A DNA stretch of 64,000 nt from Nocardia caishijiensis NBRC 108228 (GTDB taxonomy: Bacteria; Actinomycetota; Actinomycetes; Mycobacteriales; Mycobacteriaceae): positions 248,001 through 312,000 of the forward strand of contig NZ_BDBE01000025.1 of NCBI RefSeq assembly GCF_001612825.1, in the 5' to 3' direction. How positions within the stretch are numbered: the first letter of the stretch is position 1; every line of letters starts with the position of its first letter. Under the pieces are notes generated by a model that made no database searches, had not been told where the DNA came from, and saw only the letters and a list, made by a program, of their open reading frames with translations. Of this stretch, positions 42,204 to 50,460 are shown in pieces. The position numbers and the translations under genes were made by a program.

Positions 42204-43454
42204 TCACCCCTCGCGGGGCGTCAGCGCCTTGGTCAGTGCCGGGACGGCAAGAGTGCGCTGCCATGGTCGCGCACCACCCGCACGCAGGAACTCCTCGATC
42301 GCCGTGGAAAGCTCGTCGGGTGTGCCCACGTTCTTGTAGTCGGGCAATCCGTCCCAACACAGGCGACGCACCAGATCGGGGGAGAGCAGGTTTTCCACCG
42401 GGATCGAATGCTGGGTGGAGAGCTCGCCCATGGCGTTGCGGGCGGTGGTGAGGCGGGCGGCGGCGACGGGGTCGCGGCGTTCCCAGCGGTTGACGGGGGG
42501 TGGGCCGTCGAAGGGGAGGGTGAGGGGTGGGAGTTGTTTGTCGGGGAGGGCGCGGGCGCGGTCTACGGCGGCGAGCCAGTCGCGGGAGTAGCGGCGTTGG
42601 CGGGGGCCGCCGAAGACGGGGAGGGTGCGCAGTTGGGCGATGGTGCGGGGGTCGTTGGTCGCGGCGGCGACGATGGCGGAGTCGGGGAGGATGCGGGAGG
42701 GGGCGACGTCGCGGGCGCGGGCGAGTTCGTCGCGGGTGGTCCACAGTTCGCGGACGACGGCGAGTTGGCGGGGGCGGCGCAGGGTGTGGATGCCGGAGGT
42801 GCGGCGCCAGCGGTCGGCCTTGGGGGTGGGTGGGTCCATGGTGCGGACGTGTTCGAATTCCTCTGCGGCCCAGTCGATTTTGCCCTGGGTGGTGAGGTCG
42901 TCGGCGACGGTGTCGCGGAGTTCGAGCAGGAGTTCCACGTCGAGGGCGGCGTAGTTGAGCCACTCGTCGGGTAGGGGGCGGGTGGACCAGTCGGCGGCGC
43001 CGTGGCCTTTGCGCAGGGAACGGCCGAGCAGGTTCTCCACCATGGCGGCGAGGCCGACGCGTTCGTAACCGGCGAGGCGGCCGCCGAGTTCGGTGTCGAA
43101 GAGGCGGGCGGGGCGCAGGCCCAGTTCGGCGAGGCCGGGGAGGTCCTGGTCGGCGGAGTGCAGCACCCATTCGAGGTCGTTGATCGCTTCGGCCAGGGGG
43201 GTGAGCGCGTCGGTGACGGGGATGGGGTCGATCAGGAAGGTGCCCGCGCCTTCGCGGCGCAGCTGGATCAGGTAGGCGCGCGCGGAGTAGCGGAAACCGG
43301 ACGCGCGTTCGGCGTCGACGGCCAGCGGGCCGGTGCCCGAGGTGAGGGATTTGGCGGCCGCGGCGACCTCGTCGGGGGTGGCCAGCACGGGTGGAACCCC
43401 CTCGGCGGGGGCGAGCAGGGGCTCTGCTGCGGTTGGTTCCTCGGCGACCGACAT
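42204..43454 (-). CDS. ribonuclease D-like 3'-5' exonuclease with HRDC domain
   Basis: A 416-residue DEDDy-type exonuclease. Exo I: LAVDAERASGFRYSARAYLI (DxE). Exo II: VLHSADQDLPGLAELGL with LFDTELGGRLAG. Exo III: LNYAALDVELLLEL (YxxxD). An HRDC domain (about 220-300, PRQLAVVRELWTTRDELARA) follows, then a second helical repeat. It trims RNA, probably tRNA or rRNA precursors. It corresponds to Rv2681, next to dxs in mycobacteria. A TAGAGT 8 bases before ATG 43454 suggests a near-leaderless promoter. Confidence 0.92.
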   Translation of the reverse strand: MSVAEEPTAAEPLLAPAEGVPPVLATPDEVAAAAKSLTSGTGPLAVDAERASGFRYSARAYLIQLRREGAGTFLIDPIPVTDALTPLAEAINDLEWVLHSADQDLPGLAELGLRPARLFDTELGGRLAGYERVGLAAMVENLLGRSLRKGHGAADWSTRPLPDEWLNYAALDVELLLELRDTVADDLTTQGKIDWAAEEFEHVRTMDPPTPKADRWRRTSGIHTLRRPRQLAVVRELWTTRDELARARDVAPSRILPDSAIVAAATNDPRTIAQLRTLPVFGGPRQRRYSRDWLAAVDRARALPDKQLPPLTLPFDGPPPVNRWERRDPVAAARLTTARNAMGELSTQHSIPVENLLSPDLVRRLCWDGLPDYKNVGTPDELSTAIEEFLRAGGARPWQRTLAVPALTKALTPREG

Positions 43455-43476
43455 AAACGTGAACTCTACGTGGCGA

Positions 43477-44115
43477 TCAGGGTCTGTCGGTGTGGGTATA
43501 GGAGTCCGGCCGTAAATGCGTGATTCCGGCGGGCGGCAACCCGGCGGCGAAGGCGAGCACCTCGCAGAACGCCTCCACGTGACGGCGCATCTCGGTGTTC
43601 ATCGCCGTCCAGGACGCCCGCAGCTCCAATTGGTGGGCGCGCGGGGGGCCTGCGATGTCGCCGTAACGCACCGAACTGGTGGCGGTGACGGTGCCGCCGA
43701 GGGCGGTGAACGGTTCACCGCGCGACTCGAGGGAGTCGACCAGCCAGCTCCACGCGACCTCGGGGAGCAGGGGGTCGGCGGCGAGGTCGGCGTCGATGTC
43801 GGCCTGGATGTAGGCGACCAGCCGGAACACTCCGTGCCAGGCCTCGTCCCCGTCGGGGTCGTGGAGCAGGATCAGCCTGCCGAACGCGTCGCCCTCGGAG
43901 TCGGTCGGCACGACGGGGCTGTCGGGGTGCACGACCTCCGCCCCGAGCGCATAGGAGAACGGCGCCAAGCGCTGTGGTGGGCGGATAGGCGCCAGTTCGA
44001 TTCGAGGGTGCACGGTTGCGGTGCCCATCGCATCGACCGCCGCCCGGAAAGAAGCAGGCTCGCGGGGCGTTCCCCCGGTCGGTGCGGCGCCGTCGCGGAT
44101 GTCGAGCGGTGTCAC
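43477..44115 (-). CDS. DUF3000 family protein
   Basis: A 212-residue soluble protein with conserved blocks FRAAVDAMGTATVHPRIELA, LAPFSYALGAEV, GRLILLHDPDGDEAWHGVFR, RLVAYIQADIDADLAADPLL and VAWSWLVDSLESRG. Unknown function, conserved in actinobacteria beside the ribonuclease D-like gene and hemE (Rv2680). GTG 44115 set by a leaderless -10 (44128-44123). Confidence 0.9.
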   Translation of the reverse strand: MTPLDIRDGAAPTGGTPREPASFRAAVDAMGTATVHPRIELAPIRPPQRLAPFSYALGAEVVHPDSPVVPTDSEGDAFGRLILLHDPDGDEAWHGVFRLVAYIQADIDADLAADPLLPEVAWSWLVDSLESRGEPFTALGGTVTATSSVRYGDIAGPPRAHQLELRASWTAMNTEMRRHVEAFCEVLAFAAGLPPAGITHLRPDSYTHTDRP

Positions 44116-44122
44116 GAGGGAA

Positions 44123-44128
44123 ACCGTA
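44123..44128 (-). promoter_or_regulatory. -10 element of a leaderless promoter (DUF3000)
   Basis: Minus strand TACGGT, 7 bases, GTG 44115. Confidence 0.5.
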
Positions 44129-44360
44129 GACGGTGGGTGTGCGGGGCGTGCGGAGGCGCGCCGCCCACGACGGGCCGGTCGAGGGTGCGTTGCGGAGGGT
44201 GCATTCTGCGGCGCCTCGCGATGCGCGATGTGCGATGAAAGAGAGCGGCGGGTTGGAACGTGCCTCGTCGCGCGACGGCAGCACCATCGAGGTGGGGCCG
44301 ACGGAGATCCAGGTCGAACTCCGCGACCTCACCCCGCAACGGCGAGTAGGTTCGCCCGCC

Positions 44361-44366
44361 TAGGAT
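44361..44366 (+). promoter_or_regulatory. -10 element of the hemE promoter
   Basis: TAGGAT, 7 bases, GTG 44374. This favours the second of two adjacent GTG codons. Confidence 0.55.
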
Positions 44367-44373
44367 CATCGTG

Positions 44374-45429
44374 GTGAGCACCTACACCCGCCGCCGGTTG
44401 ACCGATGCCCCTTTCCTGGCCGCCGCCACCGGCGCGACGCCGAGCAGGCGACCGGTCTGGTTCATGCGTCAGGCAGGCCGTTCGCTGCCCGAGTACCGGG
44501 AGCTGCGCAAGGGCATCGGCATGCTCGAGTCGTGCTTCGACCCGGAGCTGGTGTGTGAGATCACCATGCAGCCGATCCGCCGTCACGGGGTGGACGCGGC
44601 AATCCTGTTCTCCGACATCGTCGTTCCGCTCAAGGCCGCGGGTATCGACCTCGACATCGTGCCCGGTGTCGGCCCGGTGATCGCTTCCCCGGTGCGCACC
44701 GAGGCCGACGTGCGCGCCCTGCCGAGGTTGCGTCCGGAGGAAGTCGGCGCGGTCACCTCGGGCGTGCGGCTGCTCACCGACGCGCTCGGAGACACCCCGC
44801 TCATCGGTTTCGCCGGTGCGCCGTTCACGCTGGCCTCCTACCTGGTTGAGGGCGGACCGAGCAAGCAGCACGAACGCACCAAGGCGATGATGCACGCCGA
44901 CCCGAAGACCTGGCACGCGCTGCTCGGCACCCTCACCGACATCACCATCGCCTTCCTGCAGGCCCAGCTCGCCGCCGGTGTCGACGCGGTGCAGCTGTTC
45001 GATTCGTGGGCAGGTGCGCTGTCGCTGGCCGACTACCGCGAGTTCGTGCTGCCGCATTCGGAGCGGGTGTTCGCCGAGATCGCCGACGCGGGTGTGCCGC
45101 GCATCCACTTCGGTGTCGGCACCGGCGAGCTGCTCGGCGCGATGGGTGAGGCCGGTGCCGACGTGGTCGGCGTCGACTGGCGGGTGCCGCTCACCGAGGC
45201 CGTGCGCCGGGTCGGTGCGGGGAAGGGCCTGCAGGGCAACCTGGACCCGGCCATCCTGTTCGCCGGGTTCGACGCCGTGGAGGCGGAAGCGCGGCGCATC
45301 GTCGCGGAGGCGGACGAGGCGATCACGTTGGGCGCGACCGGTCACATCTTCAACCTGGGTCACGGGGTGCTGCCGGATACCGATCCCGGTGTGCTGACAG
45401 CGCTGGTCGAATTGGTCCACTCGCTGTAG
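44374..45429 (+). CDS. hemE: uroporphyrinogen decarboxylase
   Basis: A 351-residue enzyme that removes four carboxyls from uroporphyrinogen III to give coproporphyrinogen III in heme synthesis. Motifs: signature [73 protein letters not shown] and [22 protein letters not shown] 44374 is used because of the leaderless promoter; GTG 44371 would add one residue. First gene of the heme group. Confidence 0.96.
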   Translation: MSTYTRRRLTDAPFLAAATGATPSRRPVWFMRQAGRSLPEYRELRKGIGMLESCFDPELVCEITMQPIRRHGVDAAILFSDIVVPLKAAGIDLDIVPGVGPVIASPVRTEADVRALPRLRPEEVGAVTSGVRLLTDALGDTPLIGFAGAPFTLASYLVEGGPSKQHERTKAMMHADPKTWHALLGTLTDITIAFLQAQLAAGVDAVQLFDSWAGALSLADYREFVLPHSERVFAEIADAGVPRIHFGVGTGELLGAMGEAGADVVGVDWRVPLTEAVRRVGAGKGLQGNLDPAILFAGFDAVEAEARRIVAEADEAITLGATGHIFNLGHGVLPDTDPGVLTALVELVHSL

Positions 45430-45432
45430 GCA

Positions 45433-45462
45433 GGGCTACCGCGCACGCACCTGGGGTAGCCC
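45433..45462 (+). terminator. hairpin after hemE
   Basis: GGGCTACC (45433-45440) pairs with GGTAGCCC (45455-45462). No U-tract, so terminator function is tentative. hemG has its own promoter downstream. Confidence 0.4.
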
Positions 45463-45631
45463 ACAGCCGAGGTACCCCGCCCTCGTCGGCAGCGAGAGCT
45501 GAGTGGTCAGCCGATGCCTTGACAACGGTACGGACCCCACATCGTGCGAATCGGTGGATCACGAGGCGGGTGGCGGCGTGACACAGCCGACACAGTACGG
45601 ACGCGTCTCGTCGGCATGCTGGCCCCACAGC

Positions 45632-45637
45632 TACGGT
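45632..45637 (+). promoter_or_regulatory. -10 element of a leaderless promoter (hemG)
   Basis: TACGGT, 6 bases, ATG 45644. Confidence 0.55.
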
Positions 45638-45643
45638 CGGGGG

Positions 45644-46990
45644 ATGCGGATCGCGGTTGTCGGGGGCGGAATCAGCGGGCTCGTCGCGGCGTACCGGCTG
45701 CGTCAGCACCTGGGTGGTGGTGCCGACATCGTCGTGCTCGAGCAGCGCGCGCGGGTCGGCGGGGTGTTGCACACCGGTGAATTGGCCGGGGAGCCAGTGG
45801 ATCTCGGTGCGGAGGCGTTCGTCGGACGGCGGCCCGAAGTGATCGAGTTGATGGGCGAACTCGGCCTCGACGATCAACTGGTGCGACCCGCCGGGAAACG
45901 GCCGTTGGTGTGGGCGGGGGAGCGCGCGCACCCGCTGCCGGGGCGCACGCTGATGGGTATCCCGTCCGATGCCGAATCGCTGCGCGGACTCGTCGACGAC
46001 GACACCCTGCGGCGCGTGGCGACCGAGCCGCAGCGGCCACTGCGCTGGGAACCCGGCTCGGACGTCGACGTGCAGTCGCTGGTTGCCGAACGGTTCGGCC
46101 GACAGGTCGTCGAACGCAGTGTCGACCCGCTGCTCGGGGGCGTTTACGCGGGGATCAGCGCGTCGATCGGCCTCCGTGCGGCCCTGCCCACGCTCGCCGC
46201 CGCCCTCGACGACGGCGCACCGAACCTCACCGACGCGGTGCGCGAGGCGATGCCCGCGCCCAGCTCCGCACCGGTCTTCGGGGGACTCCGCGACGGGTAC
46301 GGCGTCCTGCTCGCCGCACTGACCGAGGCGTCGGGGGCCCGCCTCGCGCCCGAGCTGACCGCGACACGGCTGGCGCGGTCGCCGCGGGGATGGGTGGTCG
46401 ATCCGATCGGCGCCGTCGATGCGGTCGTGCTCGCGACACCCGCCCCGGTCACCGCCCGGTTGTTGCACTACGTCGCGCCCGACGTGGCTGCCCTCGTGGG
46501 CGGGATCGAACTGTCGTCGTCGGCGCTCGTCGCGATGGCGTTGCCGAAAGACACCGCCCTGCCGGACAATTCGGGGATTCTCGTCGCCACCGGAGAACCC
46601 TTGCGGGCCAAGGCTTTCACTCTGTCGAGCCGCAAATGGCCGCATCTCGCCGCGCGCGATGTCGCCCTCGTGCGCGCTTCGTTCGGCCGCTTCGGGGACG
46701 AGAAACCCCTCACCTGGACCGACGACGAACTGATCTGCGCCGCCGTCGAGGACCTGAGCACGGTCACCGGTGCGACGATCACCCCGTCCGCCGCCGTCGT
46801 CCAGCGCTGGCCCGGTGGCCTGCCCCAATACGCACCCGGCCACACCACGCGGATCGACGCCGTCGAAGCCGCGATCGCCCCGCTCGACGGTCTCGCCCTC
46901 GCCGGTGCCTACCTGCACGGTGTCGGCGTCCCGGCGTGCGTCGCCACGGGCACCGCTGCCGCGGCACGCATCGCGCGCGGCCTGCCCTGA
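45644..46990 (+). CDS. hemG: coproporphyrinogen/protoporphyrinogen oxidase (HemY type)
   Basis: A 448-residue FAD enzyme. The N-terminus RIAVVGGGISGLVAAYRLR is the FAD dinucleotide fold, with LEQRARVGG and VDLGAEAFVGRRPEV. The C-terminal part ends in the family's FAD-contact block (LALAGAYLHGVGVPACVATG). In Gram-positive bacteria this enzyme oxidises coproporphyrinogen III to coproporphyrin III, and the presence of hemQ nearby supports that route. ATG 45644 is the true start: homology begins there and a leaderless -10 fits. Positions match Rv2677c. Confidence 0.93.
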   Translation: MRIAVVGGGISGLVAAYRLRQHLGGGADIVVLEQRARVGGVLHTGELAGEPVDLGAEAFVGRRPEVIELMGELGLDDQLVRPAGKRPLVWAGERAHPLPGRTLMGIPSDAESLRGLVDDDTLRRVATEPQRPLRWEPGSDVDVQSLVAERFGRQVVERSVDPLLGGVYAGISASIGLRAALPTLAAALDDGAPNLTDAVREAMPAPSSAPVFGGLRDGYGVLLAALTEASGARLAPELTATRLARSPRGWVVDPIGAVDAVVLATPAPVTARLLHYVAPDVAALVGGIELSSSALVAMALPKDTALPDNSGILVATGEPLRAKAFTLSSRKWPHLAARDVALVRASFGRFGDEKPLTWTDDELICAAVEDLSTVTGATITPSAAVVQRWPGGLPQYAPGHTTRIDAVEAAIAPLDGLALAGAYLHGVGVPACVATGTAAAARIARGLP

Positions 46991-47211
46991 CGACCCGACC
47001 GGGCGTTCACCGCCGGCGGGGCAGCCCGGTGGTCGGTTGGCACCGCCGAACACCCGGCCGAACACATCAGGTCGGGGATCAGGAGGTGACCCTTCTGCGC
47101 GGTTGCCGCCGGTGCCTCGGCGAATCAAGACCTCCTCTGGTGGCGTTCGGCTCTCGGCCGTTGCTCACGCGAGAGCGTGGTGATCAATCGTCCAGCCGCC
47201 GACGCTCGCGC

Positions 47212-47562
47212 CTAGTGGTGCTGGGCGATATTGATGACGTTCCCGTCGGGTGCGCGGACGAAGAACCGGGTGATACCCCAGGATTCGGTGGTCAGGGGGT
47301 GGACGATCTCGAATCCTCGCCGCTGCGCCTCGGCCAGAGCGGCCTCGATATCATCGACCTTGACAGTCACCACCGGGTTCTGCGGTGCGCTCGCGTCCCG
47401 GGTGACGACCTGCAGGTGCGCGCCTGTCTCGGGCGAGGTGAACTGTGCGACCCAACCGAGGTTGAATTCCTCGTCGTCGAGGCCGAGATAGTCCGCGTAA
47501 AAGCTTCTGGCAGCGTCGATATCGTCGACGGCCAAGTCGGCGACCACACTGATGACGCGCAT
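47212..47562 (-). CDS. VOC-family (glyoxalase-like) protein
   Basis: A 116-residue protein with the two beta-alpha-beta-beta-beta modules: RVISVVADLAVDDIDAARSF with YADYLGLDDEE, and NPVVTVKVDDIEAALAEAQR with RFFVRAPDGNVINI ending in HH. The fold serves glyoxalases, dioxygenases and bleomycin-type resistance proteins; the substrate is unknown. ATG 47562 has GGAG 6 bases upstream; a GTG at 47574 is less likely. It is inserted on the opposite strand between hemG and hemQ. Confidence 0.83.
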   Translation of the reverse strand: MRVISVVADLAVDDIDAARSFYADYLGLDDEEFNLGWVAQFTSPETGAHLQVVTRDASAPQNPVVTVKVDDIEAALAEAQRRGFEIVHPLTTESWGITRFFVRAPDGNVINIAQHH

Positions 47563-47701
47563 GAGATACTCCACGGGTTGTCGGTCAGCGCGACGCTACG
47601 CCGCACGAGGGCGCGAGGCGATACGAGCCCGGCAATCCCCGCACGCCTGTCACGGCGTGTCGTCCACGTACCGCGATAGCCTTCCTGCATGATCGCCCGC
47701 T

Positions 47702-47851
47702 GTGACCAAAGCCGCTGAGCAGCGAACACTGATCCTCGACCCCGATCTCGGCCCCGTCGAACTGCACGCGGGAGCGGCGACCACCGTGACCGGCGTCTTC
47801 GGCAGCGACGAATCCTCGCCGTGGCGTGCGATCCGGCCCGACCAGGACTGA
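47702..47851 (+). CDS. small open reading frame before hemQ, doubtful
   Basis: 49 codons from GTG 47702 ([20 protein letters not shown]...) with normal GC-rich codon use and no recognised family. A leaderless promoter (TAGCCT at 47677-47682) points instead to ATG 47689, whose frame gives only MIARCDQSR before a stop. Either could be a leader of hemQ. Low support. Confidence 0.25.
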   Translation: MTKAAEQRTLILDPDLGPVELHAGAATTVTGVFGSDESSPWRAIRPDQD

Positions 47852-47894
47852 TCCCGGACGCCGCCCGAAATCCGCGCAGTGGCACCATGGATTC

Positions 47895-48590
47895 ATGGCG
47901 CGACTCGACTACCAGGCCCTCAATTCCACCATCCGGTACCTGATGTTCTCGGTGTTCCAGGTCCAACCGGGCGTGCTCGGTGACGACCGGGCGGCGGCGA
48001 TCAAGGAGGCGCGGACCTTCTTCGACGGGCTCGCCGACAAGGGCGTCGTGCTGCGCGGTATCTACGATGTGGCCGGGTTGCGTGCCGACGCCGATTTCAT
48101 GCTGTGGACCCACGCCGAACGGGTCGAGGATCTGCAGGCCGCCTACGCCGACTTCCGGCGCACCACCGAACTGGGCAAGGCCAGCGCACCGGTGTGGAGC
48201 AATGTGGCCGTGCACCGCCCGGCCGAGTTCAACAAGAGCCACATCCCGGCGTTCCTGGCCGGTGAGGACCCGGGCAACTACATCTGCGTGTACCCGTTCG
48301 TGCGGTCCTACGAGTGGTACCTGCTGCCCGACGAGGAACGCCGCAAGATGCTCGCCGACCACGGCAAGGCCGCCCGCGGCTACCCGGACGTGCGGGCCAA
48401 CACGGTGAGCTCGATGGCGCTGGGCGACTACGAGTGGATCCTCGCGTTCGAGGCCCCCGAACTGCACCGCATCGTCGACCTGATGCGCGACCTGCGCGCC
48501 ACCGAGGCCCGCCTGCACGTGCGCGAGGAGATCCCGTTCTTCACCGGCCCCCGCGTCGAGGTCGAGCAGCTGATCAACGCCTTGCCGTAG
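47895..48590 (+). CDS. hemQ: coproheme decarboxylase (HemQ/ChdC)
   Basis: A 231-residue chlorite-dismutase-fold enzyme that turns coproheme III into heme b with H2O2, the last step of the coproporphyrin-dependent pathway. Features: [49 protein letters not shown] (carrying the catalytic Tyr) and [20 protein letters not shown] with the proximal heme His. It matches Rv2676c. ATG 47895 begins [10 protein letters not shown]; a longer in-frame start at 47826 adds unrelated residues. Converges with msrB. Confidence 0.94.
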   Translation: MARLDYQALNSTIRYLMFSVFQVQPGVLGDDRAAAIKEARTFFDGLADKGVVLRGIYDVAGLRADADFMLWTHAERVEDLQAAYADFRRTTELGKASAPVWSNVAVHRPAEFNKSHIPAFLAGEDPGNYICVYPFVRSYEWYLLPDEERRKMLADHGKAARGYPDVRANTVSSMALGDYEWILAFEAPELHRIVDLMRDLRATEARLHVREEIPFFTGPRVEVEQLINALP

Positions 48591-48593
48591 GCA

Positions 48594-49019
48594 CTACTCT
48601 TTCGGCTCCAGCTTGAGCGCGATGGAGTTGATGCAGTAGCGCTGGTCGGTGGGGGTGGGGTAGCCCTCGCCCTCGAAGACGTGGCCGAGGTGACTGTGGC
48701 AGTTGGCGCACAGCACCTCGACCCGGCGCATGCCGAGCGAGTCGTCGGGGCGCAGGATCACGGCGTCGGAGTCGGCGGGGTCGAAGAACGACGGCCAGCC
48801 GCAGTGCGAGTCGAATTTCTCTGTGCTGCGGAACAATTCGGCCCCGCACGCCCGGCAGGCGTAGACACCCTCGGTCTTGGTGTCGGTGTATTCGCCGACG
48901 AAGGGTCGCTCGGTGGCGGCCTCGCGCAGCACGGCGTATTCCTCGGGGTTCAGTTTGGCCCGCCACTCCTGCGGCGTCAGCTGGATGCGCGGCGCGGGCA
49001 ACGAGGTATCGGAACTCAT
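48594..49019 (-). CDS. msrB: peptide-methionine (R)-S-oxide reductase
   Basis: A 141-residue enzyme that repairs oxidised methionine (R-sulfoxide). Zinc ligands CRACG and CANCHSHLGHVF; the active site is RYCINSIAL near the C-terminus, with SHCGWPSFFDP in between. ATG 49019 is set by a leaderless -10 (TAGCGT, 6 bases); GTG 49022 is one codon before. Counterpart of Rv2674. Stops 3 bases from the hemQ stop. Confidence 0.95.
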   Translation of the reverse strand: MSSDTSLPAPRIQLTPQEWRAKLNPEEYAVLREAATERPFVGEYTDTKTEGVYACRACGAELFRSTEKFDSHCGWPSFFDPADSDAVILRPDDSLGMRRVEVLCANCHSHLGHVFEGEGYPTPTDQRYCINSIALKLEPKE

Positions 49020-49025
49020 CACTCC

Positions 49026-49031
49026 ACGCTA
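49026..49031 (-). promoter_or_regulatory. -10 element of a leaderless promoter (msrB)
   Basis: Minus strand TAGCGT, 6 bases, ATG 49019. Confidence 0.5.
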
Positions 49032-49059
49032 ATGGTTTCGCGCCGCGCGCGCCGAAACG

Positions 49060-50379
49060 CTACTTCAGAGCGGGTTCGCGTTCCTCGATCGGCGTCACCG
49101 GATCGTCGCGGTCAGGGGCTGGGGCCGGCGTCGGCTTCTCCTCGACACCGTCGCGCGAGTCCGGTGCCTTCGCCATCCAGGCCGGGTCGATACCGAACTG
49201 CAGCCTGCCTTCGCGGCGGGCGGCCAGGTAGCGATCGCCGAGCACACAGAACACCACGACGAGCAGCAGGCCCCAGCCGAAGGTGACCCGCAGGTACTCG
49301 AGGTTGCGACCGATACTCTGCCAGCGGTCCGACAGCCACTTGTCGTAGGTCATGAACCCGAAGATCGCCAGCCACGCGGGCCAGTTGCGCAGCACGGAAT
49401 TGCGCAGCACCACCGTCATCAGGAACGGGAACAGCATCATCGAGTAGTACATCTGGCCCAGCGAGAGCAGCAGGAACGACGCGGTGAGCAGCACCCCGGA
49501 GAAGGTGGTGACGAAGAACAGCTCGTCGTCGCGGTAGTAGCGCCACAGCAGCCACAGCGACACCGCGACAATCCCGGCCATCAGGCCCTGCGTCACCAGG
49601 ACCAGCCAGTGCGGCAGACCGTAGTACGCGGCATTGCCGCCGATCGAGCTGTTGAAGTAATCGCGGGTCTTCATCAGGTACGGCAGCACCTCGGTGAAGA
49701 ATTTCTCGGGATCGGCCGACAGCGGCCAGGCGATCGCGGTGAGCGTCACCGGCACACCGATCGCGGTGACGAACACCTTCCACTGCCCGCGCACCGCCGC
49801 GACGAGCAGCAGCGGCGCCAGCGTCGGCTTCACCGCGATACTCAATCCGAGCGCCACACCCGCCCACAGGTCGCGGCGCTGCAGTAAGAGGTGGATGAAC
49901 ACCAGCTCCGCCAGCAGCAGGCAACCGTTGACATTGGTGAAGACCAGCGTGTTGACGACGGTCTCGGAGGTGAACATCGCCAGCAGCAGCGCGGGCGCGG
50001 CCACCGAACCGAGACCGAACTTGAACAGCCGCAGCAGCAGGTACCAGGCGAGCAGGATCGCGACGGCGTTGAGCCCGATGAACAGCCAGCGCGACAACTC
50101 GTACTCGATGGCCGCCACGGGCGCGATCAGCAGCGTCCCGCTCGGGTAGTAGAGGTAGTGCGGGTCGACCGAGGAGAAATCGGCCGTGTACAGCGGCCTG
50201 CCGTTCAGAAACTCGAACGAGGCGTTGTACACCGGGCGATAGTCGTCGGTGACGAAACCGTTGATCGCCTTGATGAAGACACGGTTCAGCACCGTCATGA
50301 CCGCGAAGGGCCACAATGCGAACTTCATCACCTCGGCGGCGGTGCGAGCGGTGCGGGGCTCGAGCTGTCGGAACAACAC
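49060..50379 (-). CDS. aftC: arabinofuranan 3-O-arabinosyltransferase AftC
   Basis: A 439-residue GT-C membrane glycosyltransferase with about 10 helices. It adds alpha-1,3 branches of arabinofuranose, from decaprenyl-phospho-arabinose, to arabinogalactan and lipoarabinomannan at the outer face of the membrane. The first loop carries VTDDYRPVYNASFEFLNGRP with the DDX motif; SSVDPHYLYYPSGTLLIAP and SIAVKPTLAPLLL are also family-typical. The tail is Pro/Glu-rich and cytoplasmic. GTG 50379 is preferred because of the leaderless -10 at 50391; GTG 50394 adds 5 residues. Synteny with Rv2673. Confidence 0.92.
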   Translation of the reverse strand: MLFRQLEPRTARTAAEVMKFALWPFAVMTVLNRVFIKAINGFVTDDYRPVYNASFEFLNGRPLYTADFSSVDPHYLYYPSGTLLIAPVAAIEYELSRWLFIGLNAVAILLAWYLLLRLFKFGLGSVAAPALLLAMFTSETVVNTLVFTNVNGCLLLAELVFIHLLLQRRDLWAGVALGLSIAVKPTLAPLLLVAAVRGQWKVFVTAIGVPVTLTAIAWPLSADPEKFFTEVLPYLMKTRDYFNSSIGGNAAYYGLPHWLVLVTQGLMAGIVAVSLWLLWRYYRDDELFFVTTFSGVLLTASFLLLSLGQMYYSMMLFPFLMTVVLRNSVLRNWPAWLAIFGFMTYDKWLSDRWQSIGRNLEYLRVTFGWGLLLVVVFCVLGDRYLAARREGRLQFGIDPAWMAKAPDSRDGVEEKPTPAPAPDRDDPVTPIEEREPALK

Positions 50380-50385
50380 TGGGGC

Positions 50386-50391
50386 ACGGTA
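50386..50391 (-). promoter_or_regulatory. -10 element of a leaderless promoter (aftC)
   Basis: Minus strand TACCGT, 6 bases, GTG 50379. Confidence 0.5.
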
Positions 50392-50460
50392 CACCGGATC
50401 GGGTTGCGATGGTGTCGCCGGACCCGTCCGACGCGCCGGAACGCGCCGGTCGGGTGCCGG

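Noticed and set aside
45503..45643. Longer hemG start at 45503
   Set aside because: The FAD-binding strand must begin near the N-terminus; ATG 45644 with its leaderless promoter gives exactly that.
47826..47894. Longer hemQ start at 47826
   Set aside because: The added 23 residues ([14 protein letters not shown]...) do not look like the HemQ family N-terminus, which begins at [10 protein letters not shown].
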